From Bolinopsis microptera (Eukaryota; Ctenophora; Tentaculata; Lobata; Bolinopsidae), in NCBI RefSeq assembly GCF_026151205.1, contig NC_087078.1:4357675-4421674 (forward strand): a DNA stretch of 64,000 nucleotides, in the 5' to 3' direction. Every line of letters starts with the position of its first letter. Positions within the stretch are counted from its first letter, which is position 1. Positions 32,223 to 43,900 of the stretch are shown here, in pieces. The translations under genes were made by a program, and so were the position numbers. Under the pieces are notes generated by a model. That model saw only the letters and a list, made by a program, of their open reading frames with translations. It was not told the origin of the DNA and did not search any database.

Positions 32223-34668
32223 ATGTCGTGTGGAACAGGAGTGGTACGGATCGTACTGTTTATCTGCAACATAGTAGTATGGGTAAGTCATACTTATTCT
32301 CCCTTTTCTATCTATTTGAGGTGCTCTTAACTTATTTAAAAACATAAATAAAAGTGGGCTGGGGGTTTCCATTCATGCGAATGAATACTGAATGTTGTTG
32401 CACAATGTAAAGTTTGTTATTTGCGCTTAACTAGTTTATCAATAATATAATATAACCTCAGTTGCTAGGTGTGGCCCTGTTTGCAGTGGGTCTCTACATC
32501 TTTATAGATGGTAAAGACTACTCAGAGCTTATGGACGGTGGTCTCTTCAGTGCGAGTGTTGTTCTTCTAGTGGTCGGGTTCCTTATCGCTCTTATCGGCT
32601 TCCTGGGCTGTTGTGGAGCCGCTAAGAAGAACGGCTGCATGCTCTTACTGGTGAGTGTAGTTCGAGAGTTTACCTAGGTTACCACGTGTTACCTGGGTTA
32701 CCATGTGTTACCTGGGTTACCTGGGTTTTACCACGTGTTACCTGGGTTACCACGTGTTACCTGGTTTACCACGTGTTACCTGGTTTACCACGTGTTACCT
32801 GGGTTACCACGTGTTACCTGGGTTACCACGTGTTACCTGGGTTACCACGTGTTACCTGGTTACCACGTGTTACCTGGGTTACCACGTGTTACCTGGGTTA
32901 CCACGTGTTACCTGGGTTACCACGTGTTACCTGGGTTACCACGTGTTACCTGGGTTACCACGTGTTACCTGGGTTACCACGTGTTACCTGGGTTACCACG
33001 TGTTACCTGGGTTACCACGTGTTACCTGGGTTACCACGTGTTACCTGGAGTTACCACGTGTTACCTGGGTTACCACGTGTTACCTGGGTTACCACTTGTT
33101 ACCTGGGTTACCACGTGTTACTTGGGTTACCACGTGTTACCTGGTGAGTGTAGTTCGAGGGTTTTGGAATGAAAACCAATATTTATACCCTCTGAGTTAT
33201 ACTTATGCTTTTAGTTAAACGTTACTCTCTGTATTAACTTAAGTTATAAATCATCTATAATAATAATTTTTTTATTACTTAGAAAGTTCGTCGATGCCTC
33301 TACAAGGTCGTCGTATAGTTCGACTGCCCTTTCTTTACAGTACACTTCATTGTAGATGTTCTACAATGAAAACCCTCCAAATTTAACACGCGACTTATTT
33401 ACCTGCAATATTATTTTCGGAACAAAATTTGAAATCCACCGAATTTACCAGTCATATTGCAAAATTCTACCCAATTTTGCTTCCAGACTGCGTTTTTGTT
33501 CGCAGTTTCAAAGTAAAATAACATTTTAAATTAAAAGTATTGTAGTATAATATCTTAGTAATTGATATGAATAGGTAGTAAGTTTGAATAGGTAATAAGT
33601 ATCATAGTACGGTATCAATCAGTTTGACAGTACTTATTCGTCTATTACAACCAACGTATTTGAATAAAACCACCTCGCTATGGTCGGACTACCTAGAAAG
33701 TGAGTTCATGACCCTTGTTTCAATGTAAAATAGGAACGATACAATTATTATGATATATTCCCTGTCAGTAATCCAAAAGTTGACTCGGCGGGTTTTTATT
33801 ATGGCGGGTAAAAATAATGGCGGGTTAAAATAAGACGGAATTTCCGAAAAACCGCCGAATTTAACCCGCCATAATTAAACGAACTTGGGTATATATAATA
33901 TAATATTATCTAAAACCCACAGTAACTCAACTTTAAGTAATAATGTTTTATTTCAGTATGGAATTTTTCTTCTGATAATAATCCTAATTCAACTGGCTGG
34001 GATAGTCATCGCTTTCCTCTTCCAAGACGATGCTGAGTCTTATATCAGGGAAGGAATCACCAAATCTCTAGCGGCGTACGGAGGGACCGAGTCGGAGGAG
34101 GAGGCTTATACAACCGCTCTCAATTTAGCTCAGGTAACCTGATTTCACTTTGATATCAGTATATCAGAATTCAGAGTATTTCACTATAATATTATATCAG
34201 AGTGAAGTCTTAATAATCAAATAATAGGGAAATCCGAAACTAAAACTGACTAAATACTTTCAGGAGAATCTCGACTGCTGCGGGTTGACTGACTACAAAG
34301 ACTATTCTAACTCCACGCTAGCTGTAAAGTGGGTTGCTGCTGGTAACTCCACTCACGTGCCTGACTCATGCTGTCTAAAGGTGGAGCTGAAGTGCGGGGA
34401 AAACCAGGGCACCAAAGCTGACTCAATTCACACAAATGTAAGTTTATCAAAATTCAAAACGTTTTAAAAAATTCTTAAACTTATTGGATTAATTACGTTA
34501 AGATTGAATTAATTCTGTATTTGAAACCATTTTCAGGGCTGTGTGACGAAGCTGGAGGATTTCGTGACGGGTAACCTCAAGTTAATGGGAATTGTAGCAA
34601 TAGTATTTGTGGTGGTGGAGATCTGCAACCTTGTGTTCGCGTTCTGGCTTTACAAGAGATACAAGTGA
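32223..34668 (+). CDS. Tetraspanin, complete, 243 aa, five coding exons
   Basis: Four-pass membrane organiser protein. Exons 32223-32282, 32462-32650, 33957-34133, 34264-34437 and 34537-34668 (stop TGA) join in phase 0 throughout. The start MSCGTGVVRIVLFICN is the usual short cytoplasmic lead into TM1; exon 2 holds the end of TM1, the small loop and TM2 ending in FLGCCGAAKKNGCM; exon 3 holds TM3 and the start of the large loop; exon 4 carries the diagnostic DCCG and PDSCC motifs plus a further C; exon 5 gives GCVTKLEDF, TM4 and a short tail LYKRYK. Two N-x-S/T sites in the loop suggest glycosylation. Length is typical (about 230-260 aa). Intron 2 contains a 19-bp array that begins and ends with the splice donor. 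A CD63/CD9-type member cannot be chosen from this alone. Confidence 0.93.
32651..33165. repeat. 19-bp array (GGTTACCACGTGTTACCTG)n between duplicated splice donors
   Basis: About 24 units follow the donor CTG|GTGAGTGTAGTTCGAG of tetraspanin exon 2 (32648-32666). After the last unit the same CTG|GTGAGTGTAGTTCGAG recurs at about 33139-33160. Each unit has the palindrome CACGTG. All three frames stay open, but there is no sign of coding use. Confidence 0.93.
33170..33950. other. Rest of tetraspanin intron 2
   Basis: AT-rich sequence. A GGCGGGTAAAAATAATGG word is repeated in direct and inverted form at 33788-33875. No gene. Confidence 0.5.
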
Positions 34669-34679
34669 AGATATCAGGA

Positions 34680-34945
34680 GTAGGCACTACTTGTTATCTC
34701 ACGATATCACCTCACACAATCTCACATCTCATAGTCATAAGAGCAGCTATCTTTTCTCAGGATCAGTGATACCACTTGGTATAATGCAATGACAACTTTC
34801 ATATCACAATATCACCTATCATATCACAATATCAATTACCATATCACAATATCATCTACCATATCACAATATCTCCTATCATATCACTATATCTCCTATC
34901 ATATCACATTATCACTTACCATATCACAATATCACCTACCATATG
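34680..34945. repeat. ATATCAC-rich repeats in the tetraspanin 3' UTR
   Basis: About ten degenerate copies of CATATCACAATATCACCTAC just downstream of the stop codon, so probably transcribed. Confidence 0.75.
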
Positions 34946-35095
34946 GCAGTGTAAGTCATTTCACCTGATAACTTGATCACTTATTTCCTCATCGCCCATC
35001 GATCAATGCTTTACTTCATATCAAAGAGGACAGAACCACGTGGGAATGAAGTGAGGACATTTAGGATACCATGTTCAGACGGTAAAAGATAGTGA

Positions 35096-35121
35096 AATAA
35101 AGTTAAATAAAGTGAAATAAA
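35096..35121 (+). promoter_or_regulatory. Polyadenylation signals, three AATAAA
   Basis: Three overlapping-spaced AATAAA words at 35096, 35106 and 35116, about 430 bases after the tetraspanin stop; likely 3' end of that transcript. Confidence 0.6.
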
Positions 35122-35744
35122 GTGAAACATAGTAGACTGAAGAGACGTTAGAGCGAGTAAGATAGTCATACGCCTAGCTAGAAGACGAAGAAACAAGACA
35201 CCAACTGCGGAAATTTTATCAGATACATTATAATTTGAATTTGCGATTATGATTTCTTCAATTTCAATTGATTGTTAATAGTTCAGACTTTAAGACTAAC
35301 AATTGCTTTGTTTTCATTTGAGGGGTAAGCCATGATAAAAAGCCATTTCATTTTTGTTTGTGCCATGTCATAATATGTTAATATTTTTATCGGTATTACT
35401 ATAGTATGGAACCATAGTAACTAGTAACTATAGTAACTAACTATAGTAAGGAAAATAACTATTGATATACTGGCATCTCGTGATTTTGTCAATTCAGGAC
35501 CGTGAACACGATATCTTACTTCTAGCACACATACAAGGAAACTTTTTCTAAACTTCACCTATATATATTATATAAGGAACTTTTGTTCTGTAGTATTGTT
35601 TTGAATGGTTACTGTTCAAGAAGTAGAATACAAAGTGCCCTGCCAAGATTACCATAACGCTGGAAACAAAAAAATTCTCTCAAATCTGTGAACGAATTTG
35701 ATTGAACTCAAGGACAAAGCCAGTTAATAATAGGTTGAAGTAGC

Positions 35745-35890
35745 GGGATACGGCAAATAGTATACCACCGAATCTGGATCTTCACATTTCTTTCAGTGAC
35801 TGGGCGGTGCTGAGCCTGTCGTTCCGACTTCAATCTGTTTATGAACAGAAAAGCCTGAGGTCCGGAGGTAATTTTTTTAAATCTTGGAGG
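35745..35890 (-). repeat. Dispersed repeat related to the GC-rich element at 60262-60470
   Basis: On the minus strand ACCTCCGGACCTCAGGCTTT and TGTTCATAAACAG match ACCTGTGGACCTCAGGCTAT and TGTTCATAAACAT at 60388-60422. Both can be read as GPQA..FIN, so this may be a protein-coding remnant of a mobile element. Family unknown. Confidence 0.5.
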
Positions 35891-36125
35891 TCTCTTGCTT
35901 ACATTCAATAAAACATTTTGCCTTAAATTATTAAATTTATTTACGAACATGAAGATAATCAACCCAGCAACACGCACAATTGACCCAATTTGAATTTAAG
36001 TAACGTAACTGCAATTATTTCTAGTCACAACATTCAATTTAAATTTGGTAACGAAAATATGAGATTTTTTTCCGAAATCCACCGCATTTCGCACCCCAAA
36101 TTAAATCATCGTATTTGAGGAATTT

Positions 36126-36131
36126 TTTATT
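36126..36131 (-). promoter_or_regulatory. Polyadenylation signal of the minus-strand gene
   Basis: TTTATT on the plus strand reads AATAAA on the minus strand, about 40 bases after the stop at 36170. Confidence 0.5.
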
Positions 36132-36169
36132 TGAGAAAATCAATAAAATAAAATATGAAATTTGAAAAA

Positions 36170-36583
36170 TTACAAGTCAATTTCTTCTTCTGGTTCAGGG
36201 ACGTTTCTCTCTCCAGTGTAGTCCCAGGTGTAGGCACCTCTAACAAGCTGTTTCATCTTATGAACAGTTTCTCCGGCGCCTTTAAAAGTTAGTTTTAACT
36301 TGACTTCTAATCCTCCAGACGGGAATCGGAATGGGAGACCGCCGGCATTTATTTTCCTCCACCGCTCCCGAAATTTCACCGCCGTGGCAAATGAAATAGT
36401 AGCAGAGCTTGCTGACTTCTATAAATGGAACGTGTTCAACCGTTATGAATCATATTTATAACTTACTAAATTGATAGTAAATCGACAAAGTCTTCTTCTT
36501 TCTTCTTTTGATTGGTCGGCGTCGACTGTAAGCCTTCCTTGCGGTGGCTTTCACAACGCGTCCCCATTCTCCAACTCCTGCTG
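36170..36583 (-). CDS. Unrecognised protein, last two exons
   Basis: Two exons join in frame: 36467-36583 (GVGEWGRVVKATARKAY, then RRRPIKRRKKKTLSIYYQF) and 36170-36411 (SATISFATAVKFRERWRKIN, LPFRFPSGGLEVKLKLTFKG, then QLVRGAYTWDYTGERN and an acidic end PEPEEEIDL before the stop). The donor is TTTA|GTAAGT and the acceptor GTCAG|CAAG, with phase 1 matching. The basic middle and acidic tail, plus an AATAAA 40 bases later, favour a real gene. No family recognised. Upstream exons are not seen; the 36.8-38.3 kb minisatellite lies in that direction. Confidence 0.45.
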
Positions 36584-36799
36584 CTAGAGAGAGAGACTCC
36601 CAAGTTATATACCATAATTATATTATACATAGATATCGACAACAGAATCCGAGAGTCTTGAAGTTCTGTTACCACCGCCCCTGGTGCAACCCCTTACGGG
36701 TTAACGATGAGGAGACAGGGACTTCCAGGGACGGTCATGGCCTGCTACATGCAACTCGTAGGAGTATGCAATGTTCCTGTAACGTCACTATGTAGACCA

Positions 36800-38290
36800 C
36801 TCCTCTGTCGTTGTTTTGAGTGTCCGATCCAAAAACCAAATCCTAGGGTACACGAGACGTGGAAGCCTGTGAGCGTGTTAGAGTCTGTTAAGTGTTAGAG
36901 TCCTAAGGTTACACGAGACTTGGTAGCCTGTGAGCGTGTTAAATCCTAGGGTTACACGAGACATGGTAGCCTGTGAGCGTGTAGAGTGTAGACCGCTCCT
37001 CTATCGTTGTTTTGAGTGTCCGATCCAAAACCAAATCCTAGGGTACACGAGGCGTGGTAGCCTTTGAACGTGTAAAATCCTGGGGTGACACGAGACATGG
37101 TAGCCTGTGAGCGTGTACTCGTGTAGTCCGCTCCTCTACCGTTGTTTTGAGTGTCCGATCCAAAACCAAATCCTAGGGTTACACAAGACGTGGTAGCCTG
37201 TGAGCGTGTTAAATCCTGAGGTTACACGAGACTTGGTAGTCTGTGAGCGTGTAGACCGCTCCTCTATCGTTGTTTTGAGTGTCCGATCCAAAAACAAAAT
37301 CCTAGGGTACACGAGGCGTAGTAGCCTGTGAACGTGTAAAATCCTGGGGTTACACGAGACATGGTAGCCTGTGAGCGTGTAGACCACTCCTCTATCGTTC
37401 TTTTGAGTGTCCGATCCAAAACCAAATCCTAGGGTACCCGAGACGTGGAAGCCTGTGAGCGTATTAGAGTCTGTTAAGTGTTAGAGTCCTAGGGTTACAC
37501 GAGACGTGGTAGCCTGTGAGCGTGTTAAATCCTAAGGTTACACGAGACGTGGTAGTCTGTGAGCGTGTAGACCGCTCCTCTATCGTTGTTTTGAGTGTCC
37601 GATCCAAAAACCAAATCCTAGGGTACACGAGACGTGGAAGCCTGTGAGCGTGTTAGAGTCTGTTAAGTGTTAGAGTCCTAAGGTTACACGAGACTTGGTA
37701 GCCTGTGAGCGTGTTAAATCCTAGGGTTACACGAGACATGGTAGCCTGTGTGCGTGTAGACCGCTCCTCTATTGTTGTTTTGAGTGTCCGATCCAAAACC
37801 AAATCCTAGGGTACACGAGACGTGGAAGCCTGTGAGCGTGTTAGAATCTGTTAAGTGTTCGAGTCCTAAGGTTACACGAGACTTGGTAGCCTGTGAGCGT
37901 GTCAAATCCTAGGGTACACGAGGCGTGGTAGCCTGTGAACGTGTAAAATCCTGGGGTTACACGAGACATGGTAGCCTGTGAGCGTGTAGACTGCTCCTCT
38001 ATCGTTGTTTTGAGTGTCCGATCCAAAACAAAATCCTAGGGTACACGAGACGTGGAATCCTGTGAGCGTGTTAGAGTCTGTTAAGTGTTAGAGTCCTAGG
38101 GTTACACGAGACGTGGTAGCCTGTGAGCGTGTTAAATCCTAAGGTTACACGAGACTTGGTAGCCTGTGAACGTGTCAAATCCTGGGGTTACACGAGACGT
38201 GGTAGTCTGTGAGCGTGTAGACTCTATCGTTGTTTTCAGCGTCCGATCCAAAACCAAATCCTGGGGTTACACGTCATGTGGGGGCCTGTG
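36800..38290. repeat. Higher-order minisatellite, about 42-bp subunits
   Basis: Subunits of the form GGTTACACGAGACTTGGTAG then CCTGTGAGCGTGTTAAATCC alternate with a spacer block (CGCTCCTCTATCGTTGTTTT, GAGTGTCCGATCCAAAACC). The spacer recurs roughly every 130-230 bases, about nine times, so the array is organised at two levels. Confidence 0.9.
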
Positions 38291-38649
38291 AGCGTGTTAG
38301 TTTCCTGCGGAAGGTGTTATTTGCCTGTGGGAAAAGCGGTTATGCTGCGGTTCTAAGGTTAGTAGAGGCTATTAGAGCCTTTCCTTGTTGTAGAGATGGC
38401 TAGTCCCTTCCTTTGCATAGGTTAGAAACACCCATGCACCTCCCGTTCGAGCCACCCACCCCACACCGCGTGGAGGTTCGGTGAGGTTTTTCGACAAAGT
38501 CATACCTAATTAAAGAAAATACGTGAAAAATAATTTGGGGAAAATGATGATGGTGACCTAAATTGTGGTAGTCCGAAAATATGGTGTTTTTTCGGAAAAC
38601 CACCGACTTTCATACCTTTTTAATATTTCTCGTAAGGTATTACCCACTA

Positions 38650-39105
38650 CCCCGGGTAGTACCCGTTCGATTTTTTAAGAAGACGATCTCCTTGTTCTTT
38701 TGTTGCAAGATCAAAATGTTCTTCGTTTGAGTAAAGCATAAATTTTAGGGATAAGGTTGTTGAGTTGTAAAACCAACTTAAATCGATTTCTCGTGCAATG
38801 TCAGGTGAGGAACAGTCACCAAAATGAGTTGCTTACCTGCTGTGTGTTTTCGTACTCTGCTCTTCAATCAAGTTGCAAAGCTGCAATAAACATATTGCAA
38901 CGAACATTTCTCTCTGAAAATTATGTTAGTACCTGTTCGATCAGTTAAGTTGACGATTGCCTCGATCTTTCGGTTTCGGTTTAACCCCCGAAGATCAAAA
39001 TATGTGTTGCTTGCTGCTCGTATTAACTGTAAAACATCAATTTTAAGGGATAAGGAAGTGTTTGTGGGTTCTGAAACCTAGTTAAATCGATTTCTCTCTC
39101 AGGTA
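38650..39105. repeat. Two-copy tandem duplication
   Basis: Blocks beginning ACCCGTTCGAT (38660) and ACCTGTTCGAT (38932), then GACGAT, AAATTTTAGGGATAAGG versus AATTTTAAGGGATAAGG, and TTAAATCGATTTCTC, share about 75% identity. No coding exon found here; 38300-40500 is otherwise unique sequence with a short direct repeat (ACATTGGTCTCTCTGGCCGC) at 39834-39880. Confidence 0.5.
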
Positions 39106-40514
39106 CTTACTATTGAAGTTAAAAAATGTACCTCTCCTCCCCACGATACGAGAATCCACATCTATAACAAATTTTCTTTATTTACATTTTTCCTTGTTCC
39201 ATTATTCTATCGCCGAGAAACTTTTTGGAGCACTTGTCACTTATACCCAATCAATTGGGTTCTGGCCTGGTCAGCCCCCTGTCACCCGATCTTGAGGTGA
39301 CGTACGACACCTCGTTGACCCATTCAATGTCTGGAAGGCTGCAAATTTTCTCATGCCAAATTCACAAGATTCTTAAAGTTAGAGAGTTGTGCGAGATGAC
39401 GATACATAGAGGCCGCAGAATTATGAAGACTACCAGATCCTGGTGGAACATAAGCGATCCATAATATCACGACAGGCCCTAGCACTTGAGGCACAACATT
39501 ACAATCCGCGTTACAACTACATGCAGCACTGAAAGAATTTGACTGACATTTCATTCTATTTGATTTTGTAAACGATGAGTATACAGAGGGTAAAAACATG
39601 ACACAATGTTTAATGGGTTGGTCTCAGCCTGATTGTTCACTCTTCCAGGACCTTCCATAGTGCTAGTACATATCCTTTATTTATGGTTGTTAAACTATCA
39701 AATCCTACGCGAGGTAGTATATTAGTTTAACACAGGGTAACTGCTATATTTTTACTGTGCACAAATCGTACCTTTAAAATTACGTGGAGAAACATGCTTC
39801 GGTGAGGCCAATGTTTACAGTAAATTTCTGTCAACATTGGTCTCTCTGGCCGCACCAAAACATTGGTCTCTCTGGCCGCACCAAAACATGGATCTTTAGG
39901 AGATCCTAACGTATATTGGGAGGTAAGATTTCTGTACAGTATACGTGTTCATCATTTGAGTTTTACGACTGTGTTTAATAAGTCCATGGTCGTATTACTA
40001 TTAATCTTATCTTTGAGTCTACGATATTTGGTTAATACTTTCAACATTACTATATAACAAATAATTTGAGATCATGAATACGATGTAGTTACATTGAAAC
40101 GTCGAGTAATCTCCTTTCCCTAATAAGAGCATTTTTACTTGTCGCAACAACCGGGATAAAGATAATTTTACCCAGAATACATTACAACAATGCGACTCAT
40201 AAATAATACTCCAATCCGGATTTTACATATTTGGTTCCACCATATAAGTGTCCGAAGTAATGTAATAGTGTAACTGTAATGTGATTTCACCATAATCTCA
40301 ATCCTTTCCGAAAAGATCCACCCGTCCGCCGTAAACTATATGTTGTGTCGATTTCATCTGGATAAACTTAAATCGTTAAATTGTTTTCATACTAACAATA
40401 AATAGCTTGGACAGTAGTGTGTCACATGACTCCATTTGAATGTGGGATATAAATTCCACTGTAGGTCTGATGATGATAGTCTTTTAATAAAATCCCATCG
40501 ACTTCTATTTATTA

Positions 40515-40743
40515 TTTAATATTTACGGCGAATGATATGATGAAATAATAAGAAGATTTTTTTGAAAGTGGGGAGTTTTCACATGTTCAGCATACAGAAT
40601 TACTAAACACTAATAAACGCATTTTGGTCCATTTGCTCGCTACACGAGTAATCCGCTTGCAACGTCCACACAATTTATTTCCCAACCTTCAAGGCTCGAC
40701 AGGGTTGGTTGCTGCTTGAATAACAGTTCTGCTTGTATTTGAG
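40515..40743 (+). promoter_or_regulatory. Upstream region and 5' untranslated exon of lectin gene 1
   Basis: From AATATTTACGGCGAATGAT (40519) onward this matches the sequence upstream of lectin gene 2 (54985 onward), so the duplicated segment includes the promoter. A 5' untranslated exon ends TTTGAG|GTATGT at 40743, matching TTTGAG|GTACGT at 55350 in the paralogue. Its start is not defined. Confidence 0.55.
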
Positions 40744-40906
40744 GTATGTGGAATATAGCGATAGCGATATATATTGTATAATGCGTATATCACCAAACCT
40801 TTATGAGCTTTGGGAAATGACTTTTCTTTATTTTTGATTTTGTATTTATTCAATAAAAACACAACATAACCGCTCAATCAACCTTTAATTTATGCTCCTT
40901 CAGGAA

Positions 40907-43900
40907 ATGAAGCTGTTTCTACTCCTCCTATTGGTTGGCACAGGGTATTGCCTTGACAAAGAGCAAATAAAGGGCCTTAAGGCTCTTCTCAAAAACCTTG
41001 ACGGAGCTTTCGCAACGTGCCAACTTGTCTTATTCAGTGTAAGTAAAATAAAGCAAAATAAAATCAACTTTCGTGCTTGCCAGCATTGTGACATAATAAT
41101 GTCACAAGAACAGAAGATTTAGCTTATGGTTGATTTTTTGAAGATGACTAGGTGAGTCGTATATTTTCTGTACCGGTTATTAGTTAAAACTAAATCCTTG
41201 AATGAAGGTACGTGTGCGTGTATTCGAAATCACGCATTACATTTTCTTACTTAAAACGGTGCGAAAGTGTGAACTCGCTCATTCCAAACAGACTGCAATT
41301 TAATTCTGGGTGCCCTTCACAAGTCACATAGCTAATACTCTTGAAGCAATACTTGATAACCAATCTTGAGACCTAGTCCACTGCCAAATTACATAACTAT
41401 AATATGATATATTGCAAATCTGTTATGAGGGGAGAGATAGTAGGAGAGTACACTCACACACTTTAGTATCACATTTGGGTCACAAAATGATCAATTAAAC
41501 CACTTACCATCGACCGATTTTTAATCTTGGACCTCGTTTTTTGATGATTTTTTGAGGTCCACGATTTTCAAAATCGAATAAAAATTTTTAAAAGGCCTAT
41601 CTCAAAATTTTGTCTGGCTCATCTCTTTTAAATGATCCCTAGAACATATCCTGAAAGTTTCAGGGTGATTGCTTTAAAAATGTAGGAGAATATAGATTTT
41701 TAGACTCGATTTTCAGGGCACACGATTTGAGAACCCCATTAGGACGAATTTAAGATTTTTTGGAAAACTGCCAAAAATCAACCAAATTATGAGTTAGAAT
41801 CAAATGAGAGGCAAAAATGAAATATGTAAAGTTTATGAACTGATAGCAATTCACCTTTCAAAATTTGCTCCTTCATAAAAAAGATGATCGATTTTTACTT
41901 TCCACACACTATTTTCAACTCACCCTGTATGTAATGAGGTCTGATCGTCATCTTCTTACAGCGTTCGATGTCTGTGTGAAGGTAAAATGGTGATATCCTC
42001 TGGATCAGGCAGAGGTTGAGTGTTATCGGGATTATTTCTTTAGTAGTGGAAGAATTATACACCCTGTATATAATCACAACTACTTCATAATCAATACTTC
42101 ACGATATGTATCCTGCAGGAACTGGTTGACTACGACACAGCAGAGCAAAAATGTCAGAACTTTGATATAGGTCAGTGTTTGTTTATTCCTTTGTGCAGCT
42201 ATCATGTTAAAGTATATCATCACAGATTAGGTACTCAAAACCCCAAAGAATATAGTTCAAAATTTCAAAAATCATTTGTTTATTCATATTTCGATAAAAC
42301 CGGCACTATACTTACAATCTTAGTTGTTATGGACGGTTGATTTCGGAATAAAAACGTTTTTAAACTCTTCTTGAAAAATAAACGATAAAAAAGATTTTAG
42401 CTTAAACGATTCAAAAATTTTCAACAGCAGGTATTTATGTTTTTATTAGTGAACTTACGAATTCATTTGAATTCCACCTTCTCCGCCTCCAACCCTAAAT
42501 AAAAACTTTGATTTGGGATACCCTTACAAAACGTTTTTTATCGTTTCAAACGGTAATATGTGAAAAAACGTTTTTAACGATCTTGTGAAAACGTTCTTAA
42601 CGTATATAACAACTAAGCTTACAATAAATAAAACGTTTATTATCAGATCCCATCAAAGTAAAAGGCTGAATTATTTAAAAATTATGAGCTTGGATTTGGA
42701 AAAGCCATTTTGCCCAAAATATTAATTACTCACTATTCTAACGGCCAAATTAAACTTAAGGCCGATAAATTAGCGTCCCAATTAGCATGGCACATTACAC
42801 AATACTTAAAACGCATAATTACCTAAGGAGTATGACTTTTCTATTTCCATACTTGTTTTTATAGATAGATTAAACATTCCAAAATGTATAATATTTTCAT
42901 TTTGTCCCAGGTACGGGAAGTGGTACCGGAAACCTGGCAACTGTGTCAGATGAGGACAAAAACACTGATCTGAAGTTGCTGTTAGGCATGGCTTATGATG
43001 TGAAAGAAGACAAATCTGGCAGGTATGATCATATAAGTAATTGTTTCACAAGTAAAAATGGCGGTCGTGCGCTATTGGTACTGCAAGCGCAAGAGTGCTC
43101 TGGTTAGAGACATTTTATAGGATGGCTCAGAGTTAACACTATACTATCTAAGGTGGCATATATATTTTTAGTTGTGAGCTATTTTTTAAACACGATCGTA
43201 GTGTTAGCTAAACGATCAATAGATTGACTTTAGTTACATTTTATTTTGTTTACGGACGACGACTTTATTTTAAATCAATCAAGAGGAAGAGCTGTTCAAC
43301 AAATTAAAGTAATCGTATCATCAAAACCTATCGTAGTTAAGTTGTTAATATAATAGGTGGGACCCTGATCAATGGGTTTGGGCTGGACTAAGAAAAACGA
43401 CAAATAACGACGGTAGCCAAATAAGTCGCACTTACAACGCAGAGGTAGGTTTTTTGTAAATTTCGTTTAAACTGTTCATGCCGGTAAATATTATATCTAT
43501 ACAAAGTCCCCCAAAGAAGTGTAACCAAATAATCAGTTTTAATAACTCAAGATCGGCTTGAGACCGTTGTTTTTTGTAACGTTAAATCTGAGTCGAATTA
43601 TTAACAAAAGTAATTTGGTTGCGTTTGTTTTGGACCACTCCGTATCTATCAATTTTACTTCTAGGATTGGGAATGGGCAGACGGGGCCAATCCAAACGAT
43701 TTCAAAAAGTGGATGAAAGGACAGCCTGATCAGAGGAAGGATGGTGACAACCTGCAGAACCAAATGAGAATCAGTCATCACGGTACATTAAACATTTCAA
43801 TATCGGTGATAAGATCACTGATAAGAAAAGAATGATACTAAATCGTTTTTATAAAAAGTTGGAAATTTCATGGTGTTTAATTTTATGAATATCAAATTTC

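Noticed and set aside
32686-33218. Three overlapping long open frames in the 19-bp array
   Set aside because: Length 19 is not a multiple of 3 and the unit lacks stops, so all frames stay open; there is no domain, and it is an intron of the tetraspanin gene.
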